This document shows, one piece after another, positions 18,287-27,596 of a stretch of DNA of 64,000 nucleotides. This DNA is from an uncultured Actinomyces sp. Lineage in GTDB: Bacteria > Actinomycetota > Actinomycetes > Actinomycetales > Actinomycetaceae. The translations under genes were made by a program, and so were the position numbers. Each line of letters begins with the position of its first letter. Position 1 is the first letter of the stretch. The notes below the pieces were generated by a model. That model was not told where the DNA came from. It did not search any database and saw nothing but the letters and a program-made list of their open reading frames with translations. The stretch lies in the NCBI GenBank assembly GCA_938041695.1, contig CALISI010000030.1, forward strand, positions 61,715 through 125,714, written 5' to 3'.

Positions 18287-19504
18287 TCAGCGAGGAACGG
18301 GGGTGGCCGCGAGGACGCCGGTGATGACGTCGGTGGCGTCCACGCCTTCCAGATTGGCCTCGGCGCGCAGACCCAGTCGGTGAGCGAGGGTCACGGGGGC
18401 CATCGTCTTGACGTCGTCGGGGGTGACGAAGCCTCGTCCCTGGAGGAACGCCCACACGCGAGAGGTGCGCAGCAGCGCGGTCGCGCCACGCGGAGATACA
18501 CCCACACGCACGGCGGCGGACGTGCGCGTCGCGCGGCACAGGTCCACCAGGTAGGCCATGACTGCGGGGGCGACCTCGATGCGTGAGGCAGCCTCGTGTG
18601 CCGCATGAATGTCGGCGGCACCCGCCACGGGCCGGATGCCGGCCTCGGCCAGAGACATCGGGTTGAAGCCGGCCTGGTGGCGGGCGATGATGTCGATCTC
18701 GGCCTCGCGCGAGGGCAGTGGGAGCTCAAGCTTGAGGAGGAAACGGTCCAGCTGGGCTTCCGGCAGCGGGTAGGTGCCTTCGTACTCGACCGGGTTCTGG
18801 GTGGCGATGACCATGAAAGGATCCGGAAGTGTTCGCGTGGCGCCGTCGATCGACACCGTGTGTTCCTCCATCGATTCCAGCAACGCGGACTGGGTCTTGG
18901 GGGGAGTGCGGTTGATTTCGTCGGCGAGCAGCAGATTCGTGAAAACTGGCCCCTCGCGGAACACGAACTCGCAGTGGCCCGCATCCCACACCATAGAGCC
19001 CGTGATGTCCGCGGGCATGAGGTCGGGGGTGAACTGGATGCGTGCCATGTCGACGTCGAGGGCTCGGGCGAGGGTACGTACGAGCAGCGTCTTCGCAACG
19101 CCGGGAACGCCCTCCAGCAGCGCGTGACCGCCGGCGACAAGGGCAACGATCAGGCCGGTGATGGCGCCATCCTGGCCGACGACGGCTTTGCCGATCTCGG
19201 CCTTGAGAGCCAGGAGGGATTCCTGCGTGCGCCGCTCGGCCTCACTCAGCGAACGCCCCGACCACCCTTCGCCGGTGGGCGCGGAGTAGGAGGTGGCCTG
19301 CTGCGGAGCGCCCTGAGGAGTGCCCTGAGGAGTGGGAGCATTCGGCACGTACGAGGCCGGGGCGCCCTGCGCAGGCACCTCACCCTGGGGCGCGTAGAAG
19401 TCCGAAGCCGCCGAGGGCGCCGAAACCTGGCGGGGCGCGCCCTCGGGAGCGGGGCCGGGCTGGGGCACGCCGTTGGACGAGGGGCCGGGAATCGGGCTAG
19501 TCAT
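18287..19504 (-). CDS. MoxR-type AAA+ ATPase
   Basis: The 405-residue protein has a Gln/Pro/Ala-rich N-terminal tail of about 85 residues. The MoxR AAA+ core then has Walker A LEGVPGVAKT, Walker B LLADEINRTPPKTQSALLE, and sensor 1 (MVIATQNPVEYEGTYPLPEAQ). The C-terminal lid has GASPRGATALLR-like sequence (VGVSPRGATALLRTS). It uses ATP to remodel partner proteins, probably the DUF58 neighbour. Its start overlaps the DUF4350 stop by 8 nt. The long disordered N-terminal tail is unusual for the family and may mediate interactions. Confidence 0.92.
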   Translation of the reverse strand: MTSPIPGPSSNGVPQPGPAPEGAPRQVSAPSAASDFYAPQGEVPAQGAPASYVPNAPTPQGTPQGAPQQATSYSAPTGEGWSGRSLSEAERRTQESLLALKAEIGKAVVGQDGAITGLIVALVAGGHALLEGVPGVAKTLLVRTLARALDVDMARIQFTPDLMPADITGSMVWDAGHCEFVFREGPVFTNLLLADEINRTPPKTQSALLESMEEHTVSIDGATRTLPDPFMVIATQNPVEYEGTYPLPEAQLDRFLLKLELPLPSREAEIDIIARHQAGFNPMSLAEAGIRPVAGAADIHAAHEAASRIEVAPAVMAYLVDLCRATRTSAAVRVGVSPRGATALLRTSRVWAFLQGRGFVTPDDVKTMAPVTLAHRLGLRAEANLEGVDATDVITGVLAATPVPR

Positions 19505-20654
19505 GGCGGATCTCCTTTTCGAGAGCGTCGAGGTCGTGGGCGAGGTGGATCAGTTCCTTCTCCGACGTGGGGGCAGGACCCCACAAGAGGGCGGTCGAGC
19601 GCGATGTGAGCAGGCCTCGTTGCTCAATCGCGCGGGTGAGAGCCTCGCGGTCGCCGGTGTGGGCGATGCCCAGTGCGGTCGCGATGCGTGTGGCGCTGGC
19701 GCTACGCAGCGCCGTGGCGGCGTGCTCGTACGCCCGCTGAGAGCGCATGAGACGTGCCTTACCGATGATGGTTTCAGAGGCGGGAACCTCAATGGGGAGT
19801 TTCTCCGGCGTCAGGGGACCCAGGCGTCTGCCTCGGGCGAACGCGGCAATCAGGCACGCCCCGATCGTGAGGAGGAACGCGGGTGCGAGGTAGGGGGCCT
19901 CGGAACTGACGTCTTTCCCGTGGCCGAGGGTATCTGTCGCCTGTGGCGAATACCAGGCGACCTTGGAGGTGCGCCCGATCGCGTTGATCGCGAGGGCGGC
20001 GTTGCCCTCGTCGGTGATCGCGCGGTTCCGCAGGCGCAGCGAATCGGGAATGATCGCGCGGAAACGCCCTGGTTCGGCCTTCTCGGCGTATGCGTAGGAG
20101 TCGTCATCCCCGGGGAAGCACAGTGCCCAGCCGTTTGCGCCGCTCGCGCTGCCAGAAACAGCGTAGGCGGAGGACGTCAGCGACTGCGCGCGCGTCGCCG
20201 TTTCGGAGTTGCACCTGGCCGTCACGACACGTGAGCTGTGCCAGTCGCGCTTCGCGCGCAGGCCACCGAGGTAGGGAGCTGACGAATCGTATCCTTCCTC
20301 GAGCCCGACGTAGACGACGTTCGCCCGAGTCTCGACCGCCTGGGCGATAGAATCGCTCATTCGCGCGGGAAAAATGACGACGAGGGTTGTGTCATCGCCC
20401 ACCTCGGATGCGCCCTTCGCTCCGACTTCGCGCACGGACACCCCGTGGTCGCCGAGCACCTGGGCCAGCGCGCGGGCGCCATCACCATGCTTATTGCGGA
20501 TGCCAACGGGCGCGTTGTTGTACTCCATCTGGCTGAGGAAAGCCGAACCGATCAGGGCGATCGCCGTGACCGCAATAAGGAGGAGCATCGGACGCGCCGC
20601 CGAGAAACGCTCGCGTGCCGTGGGAGTGACGATTGCGACCTGCCGGGACTTCAT
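19497..20654 (-). CDS. DUF4350 domain membrane protein
   Basis: The 385-residue protein has one N-terminal helix (about 19-40, PMLLLIAVTAIALIGSAFL), then the block YNNAPVGIRNKHGDGARALA typical of DUF4350 proteins. A domain of glutamine-amidotransferase-like topology follows. A second membrane helix (LAPAFLLTIGACLIAAFARG) precedes a cytoplasmic helical tail. DUF4350 genes sit between DUF4129 and MoxR in actinobacterial operons. It overlaps DUF4129 by 4 nt and moxR by 8 nt, so translation is coupled. The function is unknown; a role in envelope assembly is inferred from context. Confidence 0.8.
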   Translation of the reverse strand: MKSRQVAIVTPTARERFSAARPMLLLIAVTAIALIGSAFLSQMEYNNAPVGIRNKHGDGARALAQVLGDHGVSVREVGAKGASEVGDDTTLVVIFPARMSDSIAQAVETRANVVYVGLEEGYDSSAPYLGGLRAKRDWHSSRVVTARCNSETATRAQSLTSSAYAVSGSASGANGWALCFPGDDDSYAYAEKAEPGRFRAIIPDSLRLRNRAITDEGNAALAINAIGRTSKVAWYSPQATDTLGHGKDVSSEAPYLAPAFLLTIGACLIAAFARGRRLGPLTPEKLPIEVPASETIIGKARLMRSQRAYEHAATALRSASATRIATALGIAHTGDREALTRAIEQRGLLTSRSTALLWGPAPTSEKELIHLAHDLDALEKEIRHD

Positions 20655-21286
20655 GACTCGTCCTTCGCGTGGCTACACAGGTCGAGGAGGACCGGAGTGA
20701 AGGAGCGCAGCGCGTCCACCTCGTCGTGCGAGACCGCGGCACGACCGTAGCGAACCTTGTCGAAAGACTCGGCGTATGCAGACAGCTGCGGGGCGAGGCC
20801 GGGGGCGACTCGGGTCGCCGCGTCGGCGGCCTCGCGGGCGGTCAGGCCCGGAGTCGAGGAGACGATGTCGTGGTCGTCAAGGCCCAGAACCATGAGACGG
20901 TAGGCCCACACGTACGCCAGGTTCCAATCCTGAGCGGCCACGGCCTCGTCGAAGGATGCCTGAACCTGCGGCGCGCTGGTCTCCTCCTCGAAGACGAGGC
21001 CCGACTTGCGCCGTCTCGCCAGACGAATCGGGTTGAGGATGAGCACAATGACCAGGGCTGCGATCACAATGATCGCCAGAATCGCCAGGATCAGCGAGAT
21101 CGGTGGGGCGCCCTGGCCCTTCCACGACAGGAGCTGGAAGAAATCGTCGATCAAATTCTTGACGAAGCCGACGATCGGGCCACGGATCTCGCCGTACTCG
21201 CCCTTGGCAAGTTCTTTGAGGAGCCAGTCACGAGCCTCGCCCTGGTCGGGTGTCAGCGGAACCTCACAGCTGAGCATGGGACTCAC
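20651..21286 (-). CDS. DUF4129 domain membrane protein
   Basis: The 211-residue protein has a periplasmic N-terminal region ([20 protein letters not shown]) and one membrane helix at about 64-90 ([19 protein letters not shown]). The C-terminal DUF4129 region follows ([20 protein letters not shown] and G-L-T-A-R-E-A-A). This domain is often fused to transglutaminase-like proteins near MoxR. The start is a GTG at 21286 that overlaps the upstream stop (GTGA). Its own stop overlaps the DUF4350 start. It belongs to the DUF4129-DUF4350-MoxR-DUF58 set that works together. Confidence 0.8.
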   Translation of the reverse strand: MSPMLSCEVPLTPDQGEARDWLLKELAKGEYGEIRGPIVGFVKNLIDDFFQLLSWKGQGAPPISLILAILAIIVIAALVIVLILNPIRLARRRKSGLVFEEETSAPQVQASFDEAVAAQDWNLAYVWAYRLMVLGLDDHDIVSSTPGLTAREAADAATRVAPGLAPQLSAYAESFDKVRYGRAAVSHDEVDALRSFTPVLLDLCSHAKDES

Positions 21287-22599
21287 TGAGGCTGGGCGCT
21301 CGCCTGCATGAGGACCGCCGCGAAGTTCTCCTTACGGATACGCAGGTCCGCGTACATGAGCGTCTCATAGGTGGCGGTGAGCGGCATGACGAGGCCGCTG
21401 GCGAAGGTGGTCAGACCCGTTGTGATCGCCAGAAAAATCATTGAACCGGTCCCGTTGTCCGCCATGGCGAACGCGGTGACTCCCGTGATACCGCCGATGA
21501 AACCACCGATGAAACCGGCGATGAAACCGGCGACGAACGTGACGAGGAAGATTCGTCCAAGCGTCGGCCAGAAGTAGCCCTTGCTCAGGTTCCACGAACG
21601 CTTCAAGGACGCGATCGGTCCGATCTCCTCAAGCACCGTGATGACGGAAGCGAAAGCGAACTTGATGTTCAGGAAATACACGGCGGCGACGACGGGGAGG
21701 ACAAATAAGAATCCGACGAGCAGAAGGGGGTCGCCGATCGAGTCGTCGGCGAGGTAGACGAAGAAGAATCCGACCATGATGAGGCCCCAGATGATGAGCG
21801 GGAGCATCGTGACAATGCCGGTCACGATGAACGTGCCGATCAAGGAGCCCAGACGCGGCTGCGTCATCGCCCAGGCCTGCGAGAGGGTCACCTTGTTGCC
21901 GATCATCATCTGCGACACCGTGGTCGCCAGCATGCCCATGATGATGGTGGTGCCCGCAACCATCGACAGCGTCTGCACACCCTGAGATGCCAGGCTGGTC
22001 AGTATCAGGACAGCCAAATCCTCCGTCCCCGCCAGCTGCGCCTGAGGGTCGTTTGAATCGGCCACCGACCCGAGCGCGGTCGGGAGGAATGCAGTCACCA
22101 TGGAGATGAGGGAGACGACCGCCATGACCGCCATGGTGAATCCGAAGAGAATCTTCGGATTCTGGCGGATCGCGGCAAAAGAACCGCTCATCAGGTCGCC
22201 GATCGTGAGCGGACGGAGGGGGATGATACCGGGCTTGGACTCCCATCCCCACTGGTTGGTGTTCACGCTGTAGCCGGAGGCACCGGGCTGCGAGGCGTAA
22301 CCCTGCTGGCCCCCGTATCCGGGTTGTCCGCCGTATGCTTGCTGACCGCCGTAGCCGGGCTGACCCCCGTATGCTTGCTGACCGCCGTAGCTGGGCTGAC
22401 CCCCGTAGCCGGGCTGACCGCCGTATGCTTGCTGACCGCCGTAGCTGGGCTGACCGCCGTAGCCGGGCTGACCTCCGTATGCTTGCTGACCGCCGTCGGA
22501 GGGTTGAGTGCCATACGCCTGGCCGCCCGCTGCCTCTGGCTGTGCCCCGGTGGGCTGATACGGGTTCGACGAGTCGGGAGCGGTCCACGGGGTGCTCAT
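21283..22599 (-). CDS. Polytopic membrane protein with Gly/Tyr/Gln repeat N-terminus
   Basis: The 438-residue protein has a disordered N-terminus of about 115 residues. It is built from tandem [12 protein letters not shown] and G-G-Q-Q-A-Y units. Six membrane helices follow, with stretches such as [17 protein letters not shown] and the Gly-rich helix [19 protein letters not shown]. The membrane part resembles the glycerophosphodiesterase-type membrane domain family seen first in many actinobacterial MoxR operons; no phosphodiesterase domain is present. The ATG at 22599 has GGAGG five nt upstream and is preferred to an in-frame ATG at 22611. It is the first gene of the operon down to 16947. 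Confidence 0.75.
   Translation of the reverse strand: MSTPWTAPDSSNPYQPTGAQPEAAGGQAYGTQPSDGGQQAYGGQPGYGGQPSYGGQQAYGGQPGYGGQPSYGGQQAYGGQPGYGGQQAYGGQPGYGGQQGYASQPGASGYSVNTNQWGWESKPGIIPLRPLTIGDLMSGSFAAIRQNPKILFGFTMAVMAVVSLISMVTAFLPTALGSVADSNDPQAQLAGTEDLAVLILTSLASQGVQTLSMVAGTTIIMGMLATTVSQMMIGNKVTLSQAWAMTQPRLGSLIGTFIVTGIVTMLPLIIWGLIMVGFFFVYLADDSIGDPLLLVGFLFVLPVVAAVYFLNIKFAFASVITVLEEIGPIASLKRSWNLSKGYFWPTLGRIFLVTFVAGFIAGFIGGFIGGITGVTAFAMADNGTGSMIFLAITTGLTTFASGLVMPLTATYETLMYADLRIRKENFAAVLMQASAQPQ
22318..22497 (-). repeat. In-frame tandem repeat coding Gly-Gln-Pro/Gln-x-Tyr units
   Basis: About ten degenerate 18-bp units encode G-Y-G-G-Q-P, G-S-Y-G-G-Q type hexapeptides, arranged in a higher-order pattern of repeated blocks. 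Copy number can change by slippage without breaking the frame. Confidence 0.8.
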
Positions 22600-22741
22600 T
22601 CGTGCCTCCATGATGATGGTGTCGGTCTGTCACCAATCCTGCCATACGCGACCGTCGCGTGAAACCTTGTCCAGAGCAGAAATTAGGTCATTGATGCGCG
22701 ATTGTTCTGCGTTCGTTGCGATTTCGTGACACTATCGTGAC

Positions 22742-23425
22742 ATGAGTTCGCGCATCCTCGTCGTCGACGACGACGTCGCCTTGGCCGAGATGATCGGGAT
22801 TGTCCTGCAGAATGAGGGCTTCGACGTCGTCTTTTGTGCCGATGGATCCCAGGCGCTGGCTCAATTCCAAGAGAGCCACCCCGACCTCGTCCTGCTAGAC
22901 GTGATGCTGCCGGGCATGGACGGCTTCGACGTGTGCCGTGCGATTCGACGTATCTCGGATGCGCCGGTCGTTATGTTGACCGCTCGTTCCGACACGTCTG
23001 ACGTCGTCACGGGACTGGAGGCCGGAGCCGACGACTACGTGCCCAAGCCTTTCAAACCCAAGGAGCTCGTGGCCCGCGTGCGTGCCCGTTTGCGCGGACG
23101 CGAGGACGCCCAGGTGGACGAGGGGCTCATGTTGCAGGACCTGTCCATCGACGTGGCCGGTCACGTCGTGAAGCGAGGGGGGCATGTCATTGCTTTGACT
23201 CCCCTCGAATTCGACCTCCTGGTGACGCTGGCTCGCGCGCCCTGGAAGGTTTTCTCCCGTGAGGAGCTCCTCGAACAGGTGTGGGGCTACCGTCACGCGG
23301 CCGACACCCGGCTCGTGAACGTTCACGTGCAGCGTCTGCGCTCGAAGATCGAGCGTGACCCGGAGCGCCCCGAGCTCGTTGTGACCGTCCGTGGGGTGGG
23401 ATACCGTGCAGGCGCGGGAGCGTAG
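22742..23425 (+). CDS. mtrA: Response regulator MtrA
   Basis: The 227-residue OmpR/PhoB-type regulator has a receiver domain with acidic pocket VVDDD (residues 7-11) and phospho-acceptor Asp53 in LVLLDVMLPGMDG. Its Lys lies in DYVPKPFKPKELVARV. The winged-helix domain carries SREELLEQVWGYRHAADTRL. The receiver sequence is almost identical to MtrA of other actinobacteria, which controls cell-wall hydrolases and division genes. It is followed by its kinase mtrB and by lpqB. A CACTAT hexamer lies 6 nt before the ATG, so the mRNA may be leaderless. Wall hydrolases in this window could be targets, but no MtrA box was verified. Confidence 0.96.
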   Translation: MSSRILVVDDDVALAEMIGIVLQNEGFDVVFCADGSQALAQFQESHPDLVLLDVMLPGMDGFDVCRAIRRISDAPVVMLTARSDTSDVVTGLEAGADDYVPKPFKPKELVARVRARLRGREDAQVDEGLMLQDLSIDVAGHVVKRGGHVIALTPLEFDLLVTLARAPWKVFSREELLEQVWGYRHAADTRLVNVHVQRLRSKIERDPERPELVVTVRGVGYRAGAGA

Positions 23426-25025
23426 GGACGCGCTCAAGCGCCTCGTGGGCGCTATTACGTCGTCGAGGCCGTGGGCCTTTCTTGCGTCCTCGCACCTCGC
23501 CCGCCGCATCCGTCACTCCCTGTCGGCTCGGCTCGCGGTCGCGATTACGCTCGCGGTCCTCGTGATTGTTCTCGTCTCAGGCGGCATCATCGCCTCCCAA
23601 CTACGCACGTCCATGTTCGAGACACGCAGGGATGCGATCTTGGCCGACGCGTCCCTTCGGTTCTCCTCCGCTCAGTCCGTCTTTTCGTCGTCGACGGCCT
23701 CGTCTCCCGCGCAGGTGCAGGAGTCCGCGCGCGGGGCGCTGGCCTCGCTCAAGGCCTCGGCTGCGGGCGCGGGCGCGACCAATGTGGCGCTGCTGCGCTC
23801 CGAAGGCACCACGGCCTCACTGCGCATCAACCAGATTGAGGATGAGCAGATGCGCGGCCTCGTGACGGCGCAGATGCGCGCGGCGGTTGCCGGGGGAGGG
23901 GCGCAGTGGCAGTCGGTGGCCATCCGGTCGAGCGACGGCAAGAAGGAAGAGCCGGGGATCCTCGTCGGCACCCAGGTTCAGCTGCCCCGAGCGGGCACCC
24001 ACGAGCTCTACATTCTGTATTCGCTGTCCGCCGACCAAGCCCAGGTCGATGTCGTTCTGCGGGTTCTGCTCCTGTCCTCCCTGCCGGTCATCGTCGCCCT
24101 GCCGATCGGCGTATTTGCGCTCCTCCATCGCCTGCTCCTGCCCGTGCGCGTGACGGCCCAGGCGGCGACGAGGGCCTCCGAGGGCGACCTGGATGTGCGC
24201 GTTGATGTGCGCGGCGATGACGAGATGGCGGACTTGGGGCGAGCATTCAACGCCATGACGTCCTCGCTGCAGGACACCATCTCGCGCTACGACGAGCTCG
24301 CCAAGCTACAGCAGCGCTTCGTCTCCGACGTGTCCCACGAGCTGCGCACGCCGCTGACGACGATCCGCATGGCCGAGGACGTCGTGTGGGATAACCGCGA
24401 CGAGCTGCCCACGCACGCACGCCGCTCTGCGGAGCTCCTGCATGACCAGACCGAACGCATGGAGCAGATGCTTGCCGACCTGCTGGAAATCTCGCGATAC
24501 GACGCCGCGAGCGCGCTGCTGGATGCAGAGGAACGTGACCTGCGCCCCATCGTGACCCGCGTCGTCGAAGCGTGCGCTGATCTCGCGCAGCGCCAGGGCG
24601 TCACGGTTGAGATCGTGGCTCCGGTGCGAGCTGGCGCAGAGATCGATGAGCGCCGCATTGAACGCGTGATCCGCAACCTCGTTGTCAACGCGATCGAGCA
24701 CGCGGACGGCACGACCGTGACCATCACCGTGGCCGCCACCGAGACGGACCTGGCTTGCCGCGTGCGCGATCGCGGCGTGGGAATGACCCAGGAGGTCGCC
24801 GACCACGTTTTTGATCGCTTCTACCGTGCGGACACCGCTCGAGCGCGCACGACCGGAGGCACCGGCCTCGGCCTCGCGATCGCGACGGAAGACGTCGCCA
24901 TCCACGGCGGGCGCCTGCAGGCATACGGCGAGCCTGGAAAGGGTGCTTCCTTCCTCATGACACTGCCCAAGCGAGCCGGCGAGGAGATCGCCAGCCGCCC
25001 CCTCGTCCTGTGGGAGGCCGAATGA
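23406..25025 (+). CDS. mtrB: Sensor histidine kinase MtrB
   Basis: The 539-residue kinase has a first membrane helix at about 43-65 (LAVAITLAVLVIVLVSGGII), an extracellular sensor region to about 215, and a second helix (VLLLSSLPVIVALPIGVFAL). A HAMP domain follows (VTAQAATRASEGDLDVRV), then the phospho-acceptor His311 in SDVSHELRTPLTTI. The ATPase core has N box RNLVVNAIEHA, and GTGLGLAIATED. It phosphorylates MtrA. The GTG at 23406 has GGTGG six nt upstream; a further GTG at 23391 is possible. The gene overlaps mtrA by 20 nt and its stop overlaps the lpqB start. Confidence 0.94.
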   Translation: MQARERRDALKRLVGAITSSRPWAFLASSHLARRIRHSLSARLAVAITLAVLVIVLVSGGIIASQLRTSMFETRRDAILADASLRFSSAQSVFSSSTASSPAQVQESARGALASLKASAAGAGATNVALLRSEGTTASLRINQIEDEQMRGLVTAQMRAAVAGGGAQWQSVAIRSSDGKKEEPGILVGTQVQLPRAGTHELYILYSLSADQAQVDVVLRVLLLSSLPVIVALPIGVFALLHRLLLPVRVTAQAATRASEGDLDVRVDVRGDDEMADLGRAFNAMTSSLQDTISRYDELAKLQQRFVSDVSHELRTPLTTIRMAEDVVWDNRDELPTHARRSAELLHDQTERMEQMLADLLEISRYDAASALLDAEERDLRPIVTRVVEACADLAQRQGVTVEIVAPVRAGAEIDERRIERVIRNLVVNAIEHADGTTVTITVAATETDLACRVRDRGVGMTQEVADHVFDRFYRADTARARTTGGTGLGLAIATEDVAIHGGRLQAYGEPGKGASFLMTLPKRAGEEIASRPLVLWEAE

Positions 25026-26671
25026 AACGCCCCCTCGTCCTCGCCGCGCTCGTATGCGTGATTCTCGCGGGCTGCACGTCCCTGCCCCGGTCGTCGGCTC
25101 CGGCTCCCTTCGACGTGTCCTCCCGTGACGGCAGCGGCGTCCAGTTTTCGGCGGAGGGGCCCGCTGACGGCTCCGATGCCGCGGCCCTCGTCAATGATTT
25201 CCTCCTGGCGTGCGCGGCCGGTCCGCAGGACGACTTTGCGACCGCCCGCCTCTTCCTGAGTGCTTCCTCCGCTCGCACCTGGCAGCCGGACACGGAGATT
25301 CTTCTCTACGACACCGACACGACGCCCGCCATCACCGCCGGCTCCGAGACGGCCTCACAGGTCGACGTGACGGTCTCGGTGCTCGGCGTGGCCAGCGTTG
25401 ACTCGTCCGGCGTGCTCACGCGCGTCGATGCATCCACGGCCACGCACACGTTCACGCTCGTGCGTGAAGATGGACAGTGGCGCATCAACGCGCCCGACAA
25501 CATGGTCCTCATGAGCCGCGCGGCATTTACGGCCTCGTACTCGCTCGTCAACCTCTACTTCCCGACCCAGGAAGGCTCCGACCTGGTTGCGGATCCTCGG
25601 TGGTATCCCTCGCGTCGCCTCGCCTCGTACCTGCTGGCCGGCCTCGTTGCCGGGCCCAGCCAGGCCCTCGCTCCCGTCACCGCGAACGCGATCCCCGCGG
25701 GCACGACGATCCCCTCCCACGGCGTCGACGTCAGTGATGGAGTCGCGCACGTCGAACTCAACGCCGTCATGCCCGCGAGCGAGGGCGGCCGCGAGAGCCT
25801 GGCATGGGAGCTGACGCGCACGCTCACACAGGCGACAGACGTGTCCCAGGTGAGCGTGTCGCTGTCCGGCGAGACCTTGGAAGCGTCCGCCCCCCCTGCT
25901 GAGCCCACCTATTCCCTCGACACTCTCGTCGGTGCCGGGCCGGACGGGGTGGGAATCGTCTCGGGTACGACGATGACGATGCTCGCCTCGGTGTCGGGGG
26001 CCTCTTCTCCGACGGCGTCGCCGGTGGATCCGTCGCTCATCGCTTGGAGTAGCGCCGATGGGGTGTACGCGCAGCGAGCGGGTACATCCGTGGCGTTTAT
26101 TCCCGGCGCCGCGCCTGCGGGCCCCTCCATTGATCGTTTCGGCTGGGTGTGGGGCGCCTCGACGTCGGCGGCCTCTGTCTCGGTAGCGGGTGGGGCGGAT
26201 GGCGTCTTCCCCGTGAGCGTCGAGTCTGAGGGCGCGGGCGATATCCGCGCCGTGCGTATCTCGCCGGATGGGGCGCGCGCGCTCGTGATTCGCGGAGCCG
26301 ATTCCAGCGCATGGGTGGGCGTCGTCGAACGCGGCCCCGCGGGACGCCCGCAGGCGGTGCGATCCCTGACCCAGGTGAGTCTCGAACGCGGAACCGTCAT
26401 CGATGGCTCGTGGACGACCTCAACGGGCCTGGCCCTCGTCGTGCGCGAAGCTGGAAGCTCCGACGACCAGCTCGTCACCCTTCCCCTGGGTGGTTTGCCG
26501 TCGAACGTGTCGCTGCCCATCCGCGTGAGAACGATGAGCGCAGGCGCGTCCTCCTCCTCGATCGTCATTACGGGCATCGATGACGCGGGCAAGCCCCAGG
26601 TCCTGATCCGCTCGGGCGCGCTGTGGCAAAACGCCCCCGATCCGCTGACGTCTGCGCGCTACGCGGGGTAG
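25022..26671 (+). CDS. lpqB: Lipoprotein LpqB
   Basis: The 549-residue lipoprotein has a signal peptide with lipobox LAGC (Cys at about residue 19), followed by a GerMN-like domain at about 180-290 (LLAGLVAGPSQALAPVTAN, DVSDGVAHVELNAV). A beta-propeller-like C-terminal half has repeated blade patterns (AVRISPDGARALVIRGADS). LpqB interacts with the outer part of MtrB and tunes its activity in mycobacteria. The ATG at 25022 overlaps the mtrB stop (ATGA), so the three genes form an operon. It is about the normal family length. Confidence 0.92.
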   Translation: MKRPLVLAALVCVILAGCTSLPRSSAPAPFDVSSRDGSGVQFSAEGPADGSDAAALVNDFLLACAAGPQDDFATARLFLSASSARTWQPDTEILLYDTDTTPAITAGSETASQVDVTVSVLGVASVDSSGVLTRVDASTATHTFTLVREDGQWRINAPDNMVLMSRAAFTASYSLVNLYFPTQEGSDLVADPRWYPSRRLASYLLAGLVAGPSQALAPVTANAIPAGTTIPSHGVDVSDGVAHVELNAVMPASEGGRESLAWELTRTLTQATDVSQVSVSLSGETLEASAPPAEPTYSLDTLVGAGPDGVGIVSGTTMTMLASVSGASSPTASPVDPSLIAWSSADGVYAQRAGTSVAFIPGAAPAGPSIDRFGWVWGASTSAASVSVAGGADGVFPVSVESEGAGDIRAVRISPDGARALVIRGADSSAWVGVVERGPAGRPQAVRSLTQVSLERGTVIDGSWTTSTGLALVVREAGSSDDQLVTLPLGGLPSNVSLPIRVRTMSAGASSSSIVITGIDDAGKPQVLIRSGALWQNAPDPLTSARYAG

Positions 26672-26676
26672 GTGCC

Positions 26677-27422
26677 GTGGTGGGCGTGCGCGGTCATCGC
26701 ACTCTTGCGCGGGGATTGATCGGGGCGATCCTTCCCGTGCAATGCGGGGGATGTCGCGCCTGGGACGAGGTCCTGTGCCCCTCATGTCGGCGTCTCGCCC
26801 AGGTCGAGCCGACCCCGACGCTCATTGAGGGCGCGCGCGGCGACATACCCGCTCTGGCCATGGGAGATTACGCGGGTCCCCTGCGGCGCATCGTGCTCAC
26901 CGCCAAACATTCCGCGCGCACGGACGTTACCGATTTCCTCGACGAGGCCGGCGCCCGCCTCGGCGCCTCCCTGGCCCGGGTGCTGGGCGTGGCGGGGTCG
27001 CCCGCTAGCGCTGGGGGTTTCCGTCAGGGGGGGCTTCGTGCGCCGGGGGAGCGGTGGAGGTGTGGGTGGTGCCCGCGCCCTCCTCGTGGAAGAGGCGCCT
27101 GCGGGGCAGGCAGGTGGCGATGCCGCTGGCGCGTGCCGTTGCCCGGGCTCTGGCGGCGAGCGCGCGGCCAGGAGTGCGCGTGCGGGTGGTGGATGCGGTG
27201 CGACTGCGCGTGGGTGCGTCGTCCCAGTCGGGCAAGGCGGGGGCGCAGCGTACGGTGGGGCGCATGGGGGCGATGCGGGCGCTCGCGGTGCCTCCTCGCG
27301 GAGTTCTTGTTGTGGCGGTGGATGACGTGGTGACGACGGGGGCGACGATCCGGGAAATGGAGCGTGTTGTGGGAGGGCTTGACGCGGTTGTGACGCTGTG
27401 CCGACCCGGGCTTATCTCATGA
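26677..27422 (+). pseudogene. comF: ComF-like phosphoribosyltransferase, frameshifted at a G7 tract
   Basis: The N-terminal half, starting at a GTG near 26677, has the zinc ribbon C-G-G-C ... L-C-P-S-C and the block YAGPLRRIVLTAKHSAR. The C-terminal half is in another frame. It has VWVVPAPSSW, RGRQVAMPLARAVARALA, and the phosphoribosyl-pyrophosphate loop VVAVDDVVTTGATIREM. The frame changes at the G run 27027-27033; one added G (or two removed) joins both halves into a normal ComF of about 248 residues. Without that, the first frame ends at 27333 with unrelated sequence. The C-terminal half alone could start at GTG 27054. ComF acts in DNA uptake, so competence may be lost. A sequencing error is possible. 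Confidence 0.8.
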
Positions 27423-27441
27423 CGCAGGTCACCGGCTGGGG

Positions 27442-27447
27442 TATGAT
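27442..27447 (+). promoter_or_regulatory. Candidate -10 of hpf
   Basis: TATGAT lies 150 nt before the hpf start, in a 174-nt gap without genes. No convincing -35 was found. The long leader that follows holds short GC-rich inverted repeats. Confidence 0.4.
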
Positions 27448-27596
27448 GTGACTACAGACTTTCGATAGCGTGAGCAGCAGGGACGCTCCTCACGTCAATG
27501 CGGGAGGTGATAGCTCAGACCACGGTTCGGGCAATGAGCACCGAACAATCCCCACCCGCGGGCAATGATGCCCGCCGCACACCATGGAGGAAACAC

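Noticed and set aside
22318..22497. CRISPR-like repeat in the membrane-protein gene
   Set aside because: It is an in-frame protein-coding tandem repeat without spacers.
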